Positions 33,406 through 42,236 are shown, numbered from the stretch's first letter. The stretch: 64,000 nucleotides of DNA from Salinarchaeum sp. Harcht-Bsk1 (GCF_000403645.1 NC_021313.1:558001-622000); one strand, 5' to 3'. A program made the numbers and translations. Notes: generated from the sequence alone by a model not told the origin.

Positions 33406-33638
33406 GCGGATGCTCTCGGCGACGATCGACCCGGCAAGCCCAGGATACCGCCACTCACAGACCGGCGCTCCGAGGGACGCACGATCGGGGCGCCGTCCGA
33501 CGCACGACACACGTGCTCGCTGGCGACCGCCGTATCCCTGGTGGATCCCCAGGACAGCCTCCCCCGTCGCCGCACGTATCTTCAAACGAAACTGGTACGG
33601 ATCCAATTACTCATCGTAGGTTCGAGGTAATCCCAAGA

Positions 33639-33645
33639 CCTTAAG
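33639..33645 (+). promoter_or_regulatory. probable TATA element of the GT2 gene
   Basis: CCTTAAG centred about 31 bp upstream of the ATG at 33673, in otherwise G+C-rich DNA. The distance fits a short-leader transcript. Identified by position and composition only. Confidence 0.4.
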
Positions 33646-33672
33646 CCCCAGCGAGACGGATTGCGGCAGTAT

Positions 33673-34566
33673 ATGGAGCTCTCGGTAGTGGTCCCTACAC
33701 TGAACGGCCGGGACCAGCTCGGTGGGTGCCTCGACGCGCTCGCCGAACACGTTCCCGAGGCGGAGGTCGTCGTCGTCAATGGCCCCTCCGCCGACGGAAC
33801 GACCGGGATGGTTTCCGAGCGGGGGGACGTCGAAACGCTCGTCGAGATCGCGGATCGTAACGTCAACGCGGCACGCAACGCCGGCTTCGAGGCCGCGACC
33901 GGCGACACCATCGCACTCCTCCGGTTCGATCGCGTCGTCGACGAGAGCTGGCTCGACGCGCTCGAAGCGGGCCTGGAATCGGGCGCCGACGTCGTTACGG
34001 GGCCGACGCGAACGACGCTCGAGGGGATCGAAGAACCGGCGCAGTCGATCGCCGGTCGGTCCGTCACCTTCTGCAACGGTGAGAACGTCGTCTTCTCCCG
34101 CGAGGCAATCGAGGCCCTCGACGGGTTCGACGAGTACCTGGAGGTCGGGGGTTCCCGCGACGCCTCGCACCGTCTCGCGGGCCTCGACTACGAGGTCGAG
34201 TGGCTGCCGGAGCTGTCCGTCCACAGCCAGTATGGCGCCGACGGCGGCGAACCCGAAACCGATCGCCGCGCTCGATATCGATCGCTCGCCTACCAGCTCG
34301 TGAAGAACTACGGCCTCCGGCCCTCCATCGTGATCCGATCGCTCCGCGACGCGACTGCAGACGCCGTCGGTGCCGCCCGCTCCGTCCTCGACGGCGATGG
34401 ACGCTTTACGAGCTGGTTCGGGCACGGCCGCGCCGCGATCGCCGGCCTGTCCGTCGGCGCGAAGGACGGCTGGCGCGCCCGACGACGCGACCGGAGCCGC
34501 CGCCGGAACCCCAACGGCATCTCCGCACGCGCCGATCGCGTCGTCCAGCGCTACGACTGGCGATAA
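33673..34566 (+). CDS. family 2 glycosyltransferase
   Basis: A 297-residue GT-A-fold transferase. MELSVVVPTLNGRDQLGGCL opens the nucleotide-binding domain; VVVNGPSADGTTGM and NVNAARNAGFEAATGDTIALL are the usual following strands and helix. The metal-binding DXD position reads RFDRV, so the classic DXD is weak. ENVVFSREAIEALDGFDEYL is the acceptor-side motif common in GT2 proteins. The C-terminal 80 residues are helical and basic (RARRRDRSRRR), possibly for membrane association. Acceptor unknown; S-layer or lipid glycosylation is plausible. No other glycosylation genes adjoin. Start ATG 33673. Confidence 0.85.
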   Translation: MELSVVVPTLNGRDQLGGCLDALAEHVPEAEVVVVNGPSADGTTGMVSERGDVETLVEIADRNVNAARNAGFEAATGDTIALLRFDRVVDESWLDALEAGLESGADVVTGPTRTTLEGIEEPAQSIAGRSVTFCNGENVVFSREAIEALDGFDEYLEVGGSRDASHRLAGLDYEVEWLPELSVHSQYGADGGEPETDRRARYRSLAYQLVKNYGLRPSIVIRSLRDATADAVGAARSVLDGDGRFTSWFGHGRAAIAGLSVGAKDGWRARRRDRSRRRNPNGISARADRVVQRYDWR

Positions 34567-34590
34567 CCGGCGTTCGAACCTCGCCGCTGC

Positions 34591-35028
34591 TCATTCCTCG
34601 TACCGATAGGTCATGCGCACCAGCTCCTCCGTCCCACCCTCCGGTACGTCGATCTCCGGATCGAACAGCTCGAAGCCGACGGACTCGTAGTACGGAACGA
34701 GGCCTCGGCGACAGAGCAGGGCGAGCCGGGGGAGCTCCTGGAGGTCGGCGTGTTCGACGATGGCCTCCAGTAGCCGGTCGCCGTGCCCTTCGCCGCGACG
34801 GTCGGCAGCGACGATCACGTCGTAGACCATCGCGTAGTACGTGAAGTCCGTCACGACGCGAGCCGCGGCGGCGAGACGGCCGTCCACCGTCACGCCGATC
34901 GCGACGTCGGTGTCTTCGAGGGCCGACCGGACGCCCTCGACCTCGCGATCTGCCCACCACTCGTAGTCCTCGTAGAGGCAGGTCAGTGCTACAGCGTCGT
35001 CGGGCCTGAGATCACGAACCGTCGGCAT
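34591..35028 (-). CDS. GNAT family N-acetyltransferase
   Basis: A 145-residue acetyltransferase that would transfer acetyl from acetyl-CoA to an amine. VRDLRPDDAVALTCLYEDY opens the fold; AAAARVVTDFTYYAMVYDVIVAADRRGEGHGDRLL contains the RxxGxG/A pyrophosphate-binding loop (RRGEGHG); LALLCRRGLVPYYESVGFE is the closing strand and helix. The substrate could be a protein N-terminus, small molecule or antibiotic. The gene is convergent with the GT2 and ends 25 bp after its stop. Start ATG 35028. Confidence 0.88.
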   Translation of the reverse strand: MPTVRDLRPDDAVALTCLYEDYEWWADREVEGVRSALEDTDVAIGVTVDGRLAAAARVVTDFTYYAMVYDVIVAADRRGEGHGDRLLEAIVEHADLQELPRLALLCRRGLVPYYESVGFELFDPEIDVPEGGTEELVRMTYRYEE

Positions 35029-35149
35029 GGCAGTACGAGGGAGGACCAGCCACTATACGCTTCTCCCTGTGTGCGAGGCGTCCACGAATGGCTGCGTGGC
35101 GACGAAGCCAACCGGTATCGAAAAATCGCCGACCGAATTGATCGGCGAC

Positions 35150-35986
35150 TCAGCCGATCGGCGCTCCTTCCTCCTCGGGTGCGAGTGCGTCGACGACGCG
35201 GCTCGGGTTCCGGTCGAACGCTCGGCGGAGCTTGTCCTCGGAGACGTCGAGCGTGAGCAGTTCCATCACGCCGACGTTCGGGTGACTCGCGGGCGCGCCG
35301 CTGCCGAACAGCACCCGATCGGGATGTTCGAGGAGCGCTCGCTCCAGGGGTTCGCGATAGCGAACGAGACTCGTGTCGAGGTAGTAGCCGTCGTACTCCC
35401 CAAGCAGGTCGATCGCCCGGCCCATCAGGTCGCGCTGGAGCGGGTGACCGCCGAAGTGGCCGACGATCGTCGGGAAGGACCGATCGAGGAGCGTCTCGGC
35501 GATCCGTTCCGGCGGGAACGCCTCGCCGCCAGGGACGAGCACGGGGAGGTCGACCTCCTCGAGCTCGTCGAGGGTCTGCTCGTCGGGGAGACCGTCCCTC
35601 GCCGGGTCCATCACGAACCCGTGGAACCGATCGTCGTAGGCGTACTGCTCGATCTCGTCGGGATCGGTGTGGTGGTCGTCGCGGCCGGAGACGGCTGAGC
35701 GGAGCCGGTTCGTCGCCGATTCGGAGAGGGACCGGGGACCGCTGAGCCGGGCGAACGCGACGAACGGGCGCTCGACGCTCAGGCGCGCGACGGCGTTGTT
35801 GAACTGCAGGTAGCGGCTCTCGGGGTTCGTCTCGGGAACGACGACGGCGCGAACGACGCCGGCCTGGCGCATCTCCCGCTCGAGTCGGTCCGGGGAGATC
35901 ATCCGCCCCCGGGCTGCCACGTCCTCGTCGACGGAGAGGCGCGCGTGGACGTCGACGACCCGGAAGCCGTGTTCCAGCTCCAGCAT
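35150..35986 (-). CDS. amidohydrolase-2 (ACMSD-like) family protein with altered metal site
   Basis: A 278-residue TIM-barrel protein of the amidohydrolase 2 family. The first strand reads VVDVHARLSVDED (12-24): the family's HxH becomes HAR, so the second His is missing. PTIVGHFGGHPLQRDLMGRAIDLL matches the strand with the conserved His, and YYLDTSLVRY and VLFGSGAPASHPNVGVMELL the last two, with Ser-Gly in place of the usual GSDxP. Altogether at least two metal ligands differ, so it may be a different enzyme or non-catalytic. I chose the ATG at 35986; the frame is open to 36073. No partner genes adjoin. Confidence 0.75.
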   Translation of the reverse strand: MLELEHGFRVVDVHARLSVDEDVAARGRMISPDRLEREMRQAGVVRAVVVPETNPESRYLQFNNAVARLSVERPFVAFARLSGPRSLSESATNRLRSAVSGRDDHHTDPDEIEQYAYDDRFHGFVMDPARDGLPDEQTLDELEEVDLPVLVPGGEAFPPERIAETLLDRSFPTIVGHFGGHPLQRDLMGRAIDLLGEYDGYYLDTSLVRYREPLERALLEHPDRVLFGSGAPASHPNVGVMELLTLDVSEDKLRRAFDRNPSRVVDALAPEEEGAPIG

Positions 35987-36210
35987 TGCTCCGGCGTACC
36001 ATCCCCGTCTACATAACAGCCCTGCCCGTTCGGCGGCGTAGCCCGGTGCTTCGAGAGCGGAACTGGCCACCACCTGGCCAAACCGACGGCCGTCCAGTCG
36101 GTTCGCGTCTCGGTTCGCGGAACCGGCAATCGCCTGCTACCGGCTGGTCGAACGGTTCGTGAACGGGGACGCAACCGAAGAAAACGTAGCTGGTAACGAA
36201 GCCGCGAGCC

Positions 36211-37479
36211 TCAGGCCAGCGCTTCGATCGCGGACACGATCTCGTCGGCGTACTCGTCCGTACCGAGCTTCTCTGCCCCCTCGAGCTGGCGTTCGAGGTC
36301 GTAGGTGACCGTGCCGCTGGAAATCGTCTGCTCGACGGCGTCGCGGATGAGGTCCGCTGCGTCCTGCCAGCCGATGTACTCGAACATCAGGCGACCGGAG
36401 AGGATGAGCGCGGTCGGGTTGGCCATGTTCTGGCCGGCGCGCTTGGGCGCGGAGCCGTGGACCGGCTCTGCGAGCATCCGCTGCTCGCCGAAGTTCCCGC
36501 CGGGCGCGATGCCGAGACCGCCGATCTGGGCGCCCGCGGCGTCGGAGAGGTAGTCACCGTTGAGGTTCGGCATCGCGAGGACGTCGAACTCGTCGGTGCG
36601 AAGCTGCATCCACTGGAGCATCGCGTCGGCGAGGCGCTCCTCGACCATGACGGCGTCCTCGGGGATGTCGACCTCGTCCTGCTCCTCCCAGAGGGAGTCG
36701 GGTGCGGCGAAGACCTCGTCGTCGGGGTACTCCTCGTCGGCGACCTCCATCCCCCAGGTGCCGAACTGCCCCTCGGTGAACTTCATGATGTTCCCCTTGT
36801 GGACGAGGGTGACCTTGTCGCGGTCGTTCTCGAGGGCGTAGTCGATCGCCTCGCGAACGAGGCGCTTGGAGCCCTTCTCGGAGATCGGCTTGAGACCGAG
36901 GCCGATCGGGCCCTCGTGCATGATGTCGTCCATGCCCATCTCGTCTTCGACGAAGTCGCGGACGGCCTCCACGTCGTCGGTGCCCTGCTCCCACTCGATG
37001 CCGGCGTAGACGTCCTCGGTGTTTTCCCGGAACGTCACCATGTCCATCTCCTCGGGCGCCTTCATCGGTGACGGAACGCCGTCGAGGTAGTAGGTCGGCC
37101 GGACGTTCGCGAAGAGGTCGAGCGTCTGGCGCAGCGCGACGTTGAGCGATCGGAAACCGGCACCGACGGGCGTCGTCAGCGGGCCCTTGATGGCGACGCG
37201 GTGCTCGCGGATGGCGTCGACGGTCTCGTCGGGGAGGTTGACGTCGTCGCCGTACTTGTCTCGGGCGCTCTGTCCAGCGTAGACGCGCATCCAGCTAACG
37301 TCCCTGCCTGTCGCGTTCGCAGCGGCCTCGAGGACCTTCTGTGCTGCCGGCCCCACGTCCTGCCCGATACCGTCGCCGTGGATGATCGGGATGATGGGGT
37401 TGTCCGGAACCTCCAGTCCGTCGTCGCCGGCCTGAATCTGCTCGCCCTCGGCCGGGACCTCGATCTTGTCGTAGCTCAT
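36211..37479 (-). CDS. icd: NADP-dependent isocitrate dehydrogenase
   Basis: A 422-residue TCA-cycle enzyme converting isocitrate to 2-oxoglutarate with CO2 release. IPIIHGDGIGQDVGPAA is the start of the nucleotide domain; RSLNVALRQTLDLFANVRPTYYLDG holds the substrate-binding Ser and Arg residues; TFRENTEDVYAGIEW; VHKGNIMKFTEG; and MPNLNGDYLSDAAGAQIGGLG with the metal Asp. HGSAPKRAGQNMANPTA at the cofactor site is as in NADP-linked bacterial-type ICD. Citrate synthase, the preceding cycle enzyme, is at 52604. It begins with ATG 37479, about 28 bp after a TTTTAC element. Confidence 0.96.
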   Translation of the reverse strand: MSYDKIEVPAEGEQIQAGDDGLEVPDNPIIPIIHGDGIGQDVGPAAQKVLEAAANATGRDVSWMRVYAGQSARDKYGDDVNLPDETVDAIREHRVAIKGPLTTPVGAGFRSLNVALRQTLDLFANVRPTYYLDGVPSPMKAPEEMDMVTFRENTEDVYAGIEWEQGTDDVEAVRDFVEDEMGMDDIMHEGPIGLGLKPISEKGSKRLVREAIDYALENDRDKVTLVHKGNIMKFTEGQFGTWGMEVADEEYPDDEVFAAPDSLWEEQDEVDIPEDAVMVEERLADAMLQWMQLRTDEFDVLAMPNLNGDYLSDAAGAQIGGLGIAPGGNFGEQRMLAEPVHGSAPKRAGQNMANPTALILSGRLMFEYIGWQDAADLIRDAVEQTISSGTVTYDLERQLEGAEKLGTDEYADEIVSAIEALA

Positions 37480-37502
37480 GACGGGTGAGGCTTGCCTGCG
37501 GG

Positions 37503-37511
37503 GGGTAAAAG
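37503..37511 (-). promoter_or_regulatory. probable icd TATA element
   Basis: On the minus strand CCTTTTACC is centred 28 bp before the icd start codon. It is the only A/T-rich element in the region and fits a leaderless promoter. Confidence 0.5.
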
Positions 37512-37707
37512 GGCTCCCGTTTCGGAGGAGCGCTACCCGGGAGTAACCGTCCGGGCAGCGACCACCCGTTCACGTGCCGTGGAGGAATCGCTCGCCTCTG
37601 TGCCGTCACGCGGCGGAACCTCGTGGCGGATTTCACGCGCCGAATTCATCGTGCCGGAAGCCGCTCGCAACGGAACCGTCTTGCCCCGTCGTTGCCTACG
37701 CCGCAGC

Positions 37708-38733
37708 GTGCGCGGTTCCGTCACACTCGGCGACGGCGTGCGGATCGAGACCGCTATCGGTGACGTGGTCGCCGACGGCAAGCGCCCGAGCGGCGACCTC
37801 GCGGTCACGTCCCACGCCCACTCCGATCACCTCCCCAGCGTCGCCAGCGCCAGCGACACGCCCGCGATCTGCTCGCCGCTCACCGCCAACCTCGCCGGCG
37901 TCCGGCGGAGCGAGGCACTCACCGTCGCCGAACACCCCGACGTCACGCTCCTCCCGGCCGGCCACGTCGCCGGTTCGCGGGCGGTGCTGATCGACGACGG
38001 GGAGACGCGCTACTGTTACACCGGCGACGTGTGCACCCGCGATCGCTGCCATCTCGACGGGTTCGAACCGCCCGACGCGGACGTGTTGATCGTCGAGGCG
38101 ACGTACGGCAGGCCCGGCTACGTGTTCCCGGACCACGACGAGATCGAACGCGAGATCTTCGCGTGGCTCACCGAGACGATGGATCGGCCGGTCGTCCTCG
38201 TCGGCTACGCGCTCGGCAGAGCACAGAAGCTCCAGGAGATCGTCTCGCGGTCGGATCGCACTCGCTGTCTCGTCTCAGAGGGCGTCGCGGCGGTAACCGA
38301 CCCCATCGAGGCTGCGCTGGGCGTCGATTTCGGCGCGGAGCCGTTCGATCCCGAGACGTCGGCGGACGGCCGAGACGCGGGCAGCCCTGGAACCGAACCC
38401 ACGCTCGAACCTGGCGACGCACTCGTCGTTCCGTCGAACGTGCGACGGAGCGAACGCGTCCAACAGCTCGTCGAGGAGACCGGAGCGCTCACCGCCGGCT
38501 TCTCCGGCTGGGCGGCCGGCTCCTCGTTCCGCTACCGTGGCGACTACGACGCGACGTTTCCGCTCTCGGATCACTGCGACTTCGAGGAACTGCTGGAACT
38601 CGTCGAGACCGCCGATCCGGACGCGGTCTACACCCAGCACGGATTCACCGACGACCTCGCGGAGGCGCTCGTCGATCGAGGCTACCGGGCGCGCTCGCTG
38701 AAGCGGAATCAGACCACCCTCGCGGACTTCTGA
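37708..38733 (+). CDS. metallo-beta-lactamase fold mRNA 3'-processing factor-like protein
   Basis: A 341-residue protein of the MBL/beta-CASP nuclease group (CPSF-73-like exonuclease family). TSHAHSDHL (about 31-39) is the metal motif HxHxDH; AGHVAGSRAVLIDD and YTGDVCTRD supply the next His and Asp; ATYGRPGYVFPDHDEIEREIFAWL starts the beta-CASP part; GWAAGSSFRYRGDYDATFPLSDHCDFEELLELV has the C-terminal His motif. It probably degrades or trims RNA, though repair-type DNA ligase-associated exonucleases share this layout. Chosen start is the GTG at 37708 (MRGSVTLGDGV), since upstream codons are not protein-like. No ligase gene is next to it. Confidence 0.82.
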   Translation: MRGSVTLGDGVRIETAIGDVVADGKRPSGDLAVTSHAHSDHLPSVASASDTPAICSPLTANLAGVRRSEALTVAEHPDVTLLPAGHVAGSRAVLIDDGETRYCYTGDVCTRDRCHLDGFEPPDADVLIVEATYGRPGYVFPDHDEIEREIFAWLTETMDRPVVLVGYALGRAQKLQEIVSRSDRTRCLVSEGVAAVTDPIEAALGVDFGAEPFDPETSADGRDAGSPGTEPTLEPGDALVVPSNVRRSERVQQLVEETGALTAGFSGWAAGSSFRYRGDYDATFPLSDHCDFEELLELVETADPDAVYTQHGFTDDLAEALVDRGYRARSLKRNQTTLADF

Positions 38734-38868
38734 TCGGACGATCGCGGCCGGACTGCGTGCGGAGATCGAGAGGCCCCGTGGACCTCACTGTCCGCAGTCG
38801 CGGCGTATTTCACGGTCGCACTCGATTCCCCAGGACATGTACTGCAGACGATCACAGGAGGCACCGCG

Positions 38869-39750
38869 ATGGACCTGATCGTCCACGGCGGGGCTGGCAG
38901 CGCGCCGGAGGAGCCCGAACCCCGACAGCGCGCGCTCGACGCGGCCGCGACGGCCGGAACGGCCGAGAACAGCCCGCTGGACGCCGTCGAGGTCGCCGTT
39001 CGCGCGCTCGAGCACGACCCGCGCTTCAACGCTGGCGTCGGATCGAGCGTCCAGGCCGACGGCATCCCGCGGACGGACGCCGGCGTGATGACGTCCGATC
39101 GATCGATCGGTGCGGCGGCCTCCATGCCTGGCGTCGAGCACGCGGTGACGGTCGCCCGCGTCGTGATGGAAGAGACGCCACACGTCCAGATCGCCGGCGT
39201 CCACGCCGTCGACCTCGCCGAGCAGTTCGGGGTCCCCGTGGAGGTCGACCTCTGGTGTGACCGGACGCGGGAGCACTGGGACGACCTCGGCGGGCCGCCG
39301 CGACACCTCGGCGTCCAGGTCGACTGGGTGAACGAGCAGTACGGCGAGGCGGATTCCGGCGGCGGCGAGGAGGGTCCGACCGGCACCGTGGGCGCCGTCG
39401 CTCGCGAGGACGAGCAGATCGCCGCGGCGACGTCGACCGGGGGCCGCTGGGCGGCGCTCGCCGGCCGCGTCGGCGACGTGCCCCAGGTCGGTTCGGGCTT
39501 TTTCGCGACGGAGGCGGCCGGTGCGAGCGCGACGGGTGCCGGCGAGGACATCGTACGGACGACCGTCGCGAAGGAGGCGGTCGGTGCGGTCGAGGACGGA
39601 ATGGACGCAGACGCGGCAGCCACTGCAGCGATCGACGCGTTCGGGGACCACGCGACGGGCACTGCGGGCGTCATCGTGGCCGACGCTGACGGCAGACTCG
39701 GGAGTGCCTTCGACAGTGAAGCGATGCAGACCGCCACCGCACGGCGCTGA
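38869..39750 (+). CDS. isoaspartyl peptidase / L-asparaginase (Ntn hydrolase)
   Basis: A 293-residue plant-type asparaginase precursor that cleaves itself to expose an N-terminal Thr. MDLIVHGGAGSAP starts it; ALEHDPRFNAGVGSSVQADG is conserved; the cleavage point lies before Thr173 in TGTVGAVA; and STGGRWAALAGRVGDVPQVGSG follows with the substrate-binding Arg. An 18-residue acidic, Gly-rich loop (EADSGGGEEGP) precedes the cleavage site. It removes isoaspartyl residues from peptides or deamidates asparagine. Start ATG 38869 follows within 136 bp of the CPSF-like gene, same strand. Confidence 0.92.
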   Translation: MDLIVHGGAGSAPEEPEPRQRALDAAATAGTAENSPLDAVEVAVRALEHDPRFNAGVGSSVQADGIPRTDAGVMTSDRSIGAAASMPGVEHAVTVARVVMEETPHVQIAGVHAVDLAEQFGVPVEVDLWCDRTREHWDDLGGPPRHLGVQVDWVNEQYGEADSGGGEEGPTGTVGAVAREDEQIAAATSTGGRWAALAGRVGDVPQVGSGFFATEAAGASATGAGEDIVRTTVAKEAVGAVEDGMDADAAATAAIDAFGDHATGTAGVIVADADGRLGSAFDSEAMQTATARR

Positions 39751-40533
39751 TAGGGACCGCGGACCGATCGCCGGGGCTCCGGCGACGTGACGACGGCTGT
39801 CGACGGCACCGGTGAGCGGCACTGACACCAAGTAATTAGGGTCTGGTATCATTGTTGGAGCAGTCCTTGGTCAACCCGTGCCTCCGCGGGCACACACTGC
39901 CCCGGACAATCACCATCCCCCGCCGTCCGGGCGTGGCGACCGCGTGGGCACCACGCGAGTTGGAATCGTCGGATCGCTGCTGGTCCCAGCGATCCGTTCC
40001 ACCACTGTCGAAGGCTGTCGTGTCGACGCCGGCGATCCCCGTGCCACAGTCGCCGGCCATCGACGCGGCACCGTCGCCGATATCTACGTGCCATCGTCGG
40101 TGCGATGACGTGCCACTGTCGCTGCGTTTAGCGTGCCGTTCGTCGCTTCTATGAGGAGTGTGCGTGTGCTCGATCGTCGTCCGGTGGAAGCGGCGATCGA
40201 GGGAGGGAGCGGGGTGGGTGGTCACGGCGCCCGCGTCGTGATTCGAGACCGATGCAGTGAGGACGTGTCGGTGACGCTGGGAACGGTGTACGGTCCCGCC
40301 GTCCGTGAGCGAACGGACGGATCCGCTGCCCGCGGTTGTGGACCGAGCGATCGCCCAGGGCGCGTGGTGAGAGCTACGGAGCACTACTCCTCAGGAGATG
40401 GCTCGTTCGATCGCGTCCGTTCCGACCCGCGCTCTTCGGGAGCCATTGCTAGCGCGTCGGCGTGACACGCACGACCTTCGACGATCGACGAGACGTAGTT
40501 TTATTATCGTCGTACCTGTCTTCGGACCCACGA
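39751..40533. other. 783-bp stretch without a recognisable gene
   Basis: Open frames exist on both strands (minus 39836-40384; plus 39852-40154 and 40133-40465), but their products are rich in Arg, Ser and His and match nothing. Third-position G/C preference in the plus 40151-40465 frame is clearly lower than in flanking genes. Short inverted repeats occur, such as GTGCCTCCGCGGGCAC near 39879-39894. I do not see RNase P, SRP RNA or tRNA signatures. The last 40 bp hold the promoter of the small zinc-finger gene. Confidence 0.55.
40499..40507 (+). promoter_or_regulatory. TATA box of the 40-residue zinc-finger gene
   Basis: TTTTATTAT centred 31 bp before the ATG at 40534. It is a good haloarchaeal TATA element and supports expression of this very short gene as a leaderless or near-leaderless mRNA. 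Confidence 0.6.
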
Positions 40534-40656
40534 ATGGCTCACCTTCGCCACGCGAACCAGTCCGACTGTCCACAGTGTGGGGCGACCACGCTCAACGTCC
40601 AGGGGCTCGCGGACTGCCCGCAGTGTTCGTGGCTGGATCCTGCGGACGGGAACTGA
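40534..40656 (+). CDS. 40-residue zinc-ribbon protein
   Basis: A tiny protein with two CPxC knuckles: CPQCGATTLNVQGLADCPQC (13-32), with cysteines 13, 16, 29 and 32 giving a complete four-Cys zinc site. N-terminus MAHLRHANQSD. Haloarchaea encode many one-domain zinc-finger proteins under 60 residues, several shown by deletion to affect motility, biofilm or stress growth, though not this one. The strong TATA box and G/C-biased codons support it. Stands alone between the empty stretch and map. Confidence 0.75.
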   Translation: MAHLRHANQSDCPQCGATTLNVQGLADCPQCSWLDPADGN

Positions 40657-40774
40657 CTGATCGCCGAGCCCGGAGCGGATGGTCAGTCCGGGAGACGGCT
40701 CGGCCGTCCGCGGCTGTTCGCCCGAGTAGTACCCGAAGGAAATCCCTTTCCCCCGTACCTGCGAAGACAGTCCC

Positions 40775-41674
40775 ATGACAGACGTGGACTTCGACGCCGA
40801 GCAGTACGAGAAGCACCGCGAGGCCGGCGAGATCCTCGCGCAGGCCCGCGAGGAGACCGTCGAGCAGATCGAGGTCGGCGCGACCCACACCGAGATCGCG
40901 GAGTTCGCCGAGGAACGGATCCGCGAACTCGGTGGCGAGCCCGCCTTCCCGCTCAACATCTCGATCGACCACGAGGCCGCCCACGCGACGGCGACCGTCG
41001 ACGACGACCGCACGATCGGCGAGGAACTCGTCAACATCGACATCGGGGTCCACGTCGACGGCTGGCTCGCCGACTCCGCCGTCACCGTCGACCTCACCGG
41101 CGAGTGGGACGACCTCGTGGCAGCCAGTGCAGAAGCGCTCGACGCAGCGATCGACGAAATCGAGGCCGGCGTCCAGACTGGCGAGGTCGGCGCCGCAATC
41201 GAGGCCGCGATCGACGAGCACGGCTACAACCCCGTCGTGAACCTCACCGGCCACGGCCTCGGGCACTGGGAGCAACACGCCTCGCCGAACATCCCGAACC
41301 GGGCGGTCTCGCAGGGCACCACCCTCGAAGCGGGCGACGTCGTCGCCATCGAACCCTTCGCCACCGACGGCCGGGGCAAGGTTAGCGAAGGCAGCCACGA
41401 GGAGATCTTCGCACTCGAACGCGAGGGCTCCGTACGGAACCGCGAGGCGCGGCAGGCCCTCGCCCAGATCACCGAGGAGTGGAAGACCCTGCCGTTCGCG
41501 ACGCGGTGGCTCGACGTCAACCGGCCGGAGATGGCGCTCCGTCGACTCAAGCAGCACGACATCGTCCACGGCTACCCAGTCTTGCAGGAGGAGGAAGGGA
41601 CGATGGTCAGCCAGAAGGAACACACCGTCATCGTGACCGAGGACGGCTGTGAAGTGACGACCAGGGCGGAGTAG
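40775..41674 (+). CDS. map: methionine aminopeptidase, type II
   Basis: A 299-residue MetAP2-type enzyme removing initiator Met from nascent proteins. HEAAHAT has the conserved His; NIDIGVHVDGWLADSAVTVDL contains the two Asp metal ligands; LTGHGLGHWEQH the His; AIEPFAT the first Glu; and QKEHTVIVTEDG the last Glu. The insert typical of type II lies between about 195 and 265 (REARQALAQITEEWKTLPFATRWL). Start ATG 40775, with an AATCCCTTTCCC stretch upstream. It converges on the EF-1beta gene. Confidence 0.96.
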   Translation: MTDVDFDAEQYEKHREAGEILAQAREETVEQIEVGATHTEIAEFAEERIRELGGEPAFPLNISIDHEAAHATATVDDDRTIGEELVNIDIGVHVDGWLADSAVTVDLTGEWDDLVAASAEALDAAIDEIEAGVQTGEVGAAIEAAIDEHGYNPVVNLTGHGLGHWEQHASPNIPNRAVSQGTTLEAGDVVAIEPFATDGRGKVSEGSHEEIFALEREGSVRNREARQALAQITEEWKTLPFATRWLDVNRPEMALRRLKQHDIVHGYPVLQEEEGTMVSQKEHTVIVTEDGCEVTTRAE

Positions 41675-41787
41675 CGCAGGTCGTTCTATCACCTGAGTGG
41701 AGGAGCCGCAGAATACGTCGAGAGACCGATAGTACTGCCGCTAGTCGTACGAGCCGACCCGAAAATCCGCACGCTATCGAGGACCGA

Positions 41788-42054
41788 TTACAGGCGACCG
41801 GTTTCCTGCACTTCGACGGACTCGACGTCGTCGACGCTCGCGAACGCCTCCTCGACGGGCTCGGTGCCACCTGCGCCGTCGGCGACGATGACGGTCGGCA
41901 GCAGGGCGACGAGGCCGAAGGCGACGTCGTCGCGGCCGATACCGTTGATCTCGGCGCCCTCGGGGAGGGAGTCGGCGAGGCGCTCCTCGAGATCGTCGAG
42001 GTCGACCTCGGGGCTCTCCGGCATGACCTTGATCTGCGCGGCTACCTTTCCCAT
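41788..42054 (-). CDS. ef1b: elongation factor 1-beta
   Basis: An 88-residue archaeal EF-1beta, the nucleotide exchange factor that recharges EF-1alpha with GTP. It starts [21 protein letters not shown], followed by the typical [22 protein letters not shown] and a closing strand VESVEVQET. It begins 2 bp after the stop of the zinc-finger gene and is therefore read from the same mRNA. The fold is a small alpha/beta sandwich. Confidence 0.94.
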   Translation of the reverse strand: MGKVAAQIKVMPESPEVDLDDLEERLADSLPEGAEINGIGRDDVAFGLVALLPTVIVADGAGGTEPVEEAFASVDDVESVEVQETGRL

Positions 42055-42056
42055 GG

Positions 42057-42236
42057 TTATGGCCCCGTGAACCCGCAGGACGGGCACTGGTAGAGGTTGC
42101 TCTGCTTGCGGCACTTCGCACACCGGTGAATCCGGGTGCCACAGTCGGGGCAATCGAACGACGCGGCGTTCGTGCCGGCGACGTTGATCCCACACGAGAC
42201 GCACTTCTGCGCTCGCTTCTGTCGGGACTCACTCAT
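42057..42236 (-). CDS. HVO_2753-type double zinc-finger protein
   Basis: A 59-residue protein with two zinc sites formed by [22 protein letters not shown] and YQCPSCGF. The arrangement matches the Haloferax HVO_2753 protein, a small double zinc-finger protein also found directly ahead of EF-1beta and linked to swarming and biofilm formation by deletion; I rely on memory for that identity. Start ATG 42236 ([10 protein letters not shown]). Its fixed pairing with EF-1beta suggests a translation-related role. Confidence 0.88.
   Translation of the reverse strand: MSESRQKRAQKCVSCGINVAGTNAASFDCPDCGTRIHRCAKCRKQSNLYQCPSCGFTGP

Larger units (their letters stand above)
33186..33672. other. 487-bp divergent intergenic region
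   Basis: Lies between nnr (minus strand) and the GT2 gene (plus strand). It contains the degenerate GATTCGAC repeat array at 33257-33405 and, near the right end, the probable GT2 promoter. A 128-codon open frame on the plus strand (33233-33619) follows the repeats; it begins with repeated DST and DPTEIDST segments and then turns Arg-rich. I do not accept it as a gene. No RNA gene is recognisable. Confidence 0.6.

Noticed and set aside
33233-33619. A 128-codon plus-strand frame containing DST repeats
   Set aside because: Its first part is the degenerate repeat tract and the rest is Arg-rich; probably non-coding.
39836-40384. A 182-codon minus-strand frame in the 0.8 kb gap
   Set aside because: His, Ser and Arg-rich product without haloarchaeal acidity or any motif; a plus-strand frame covers the same bases equally well.
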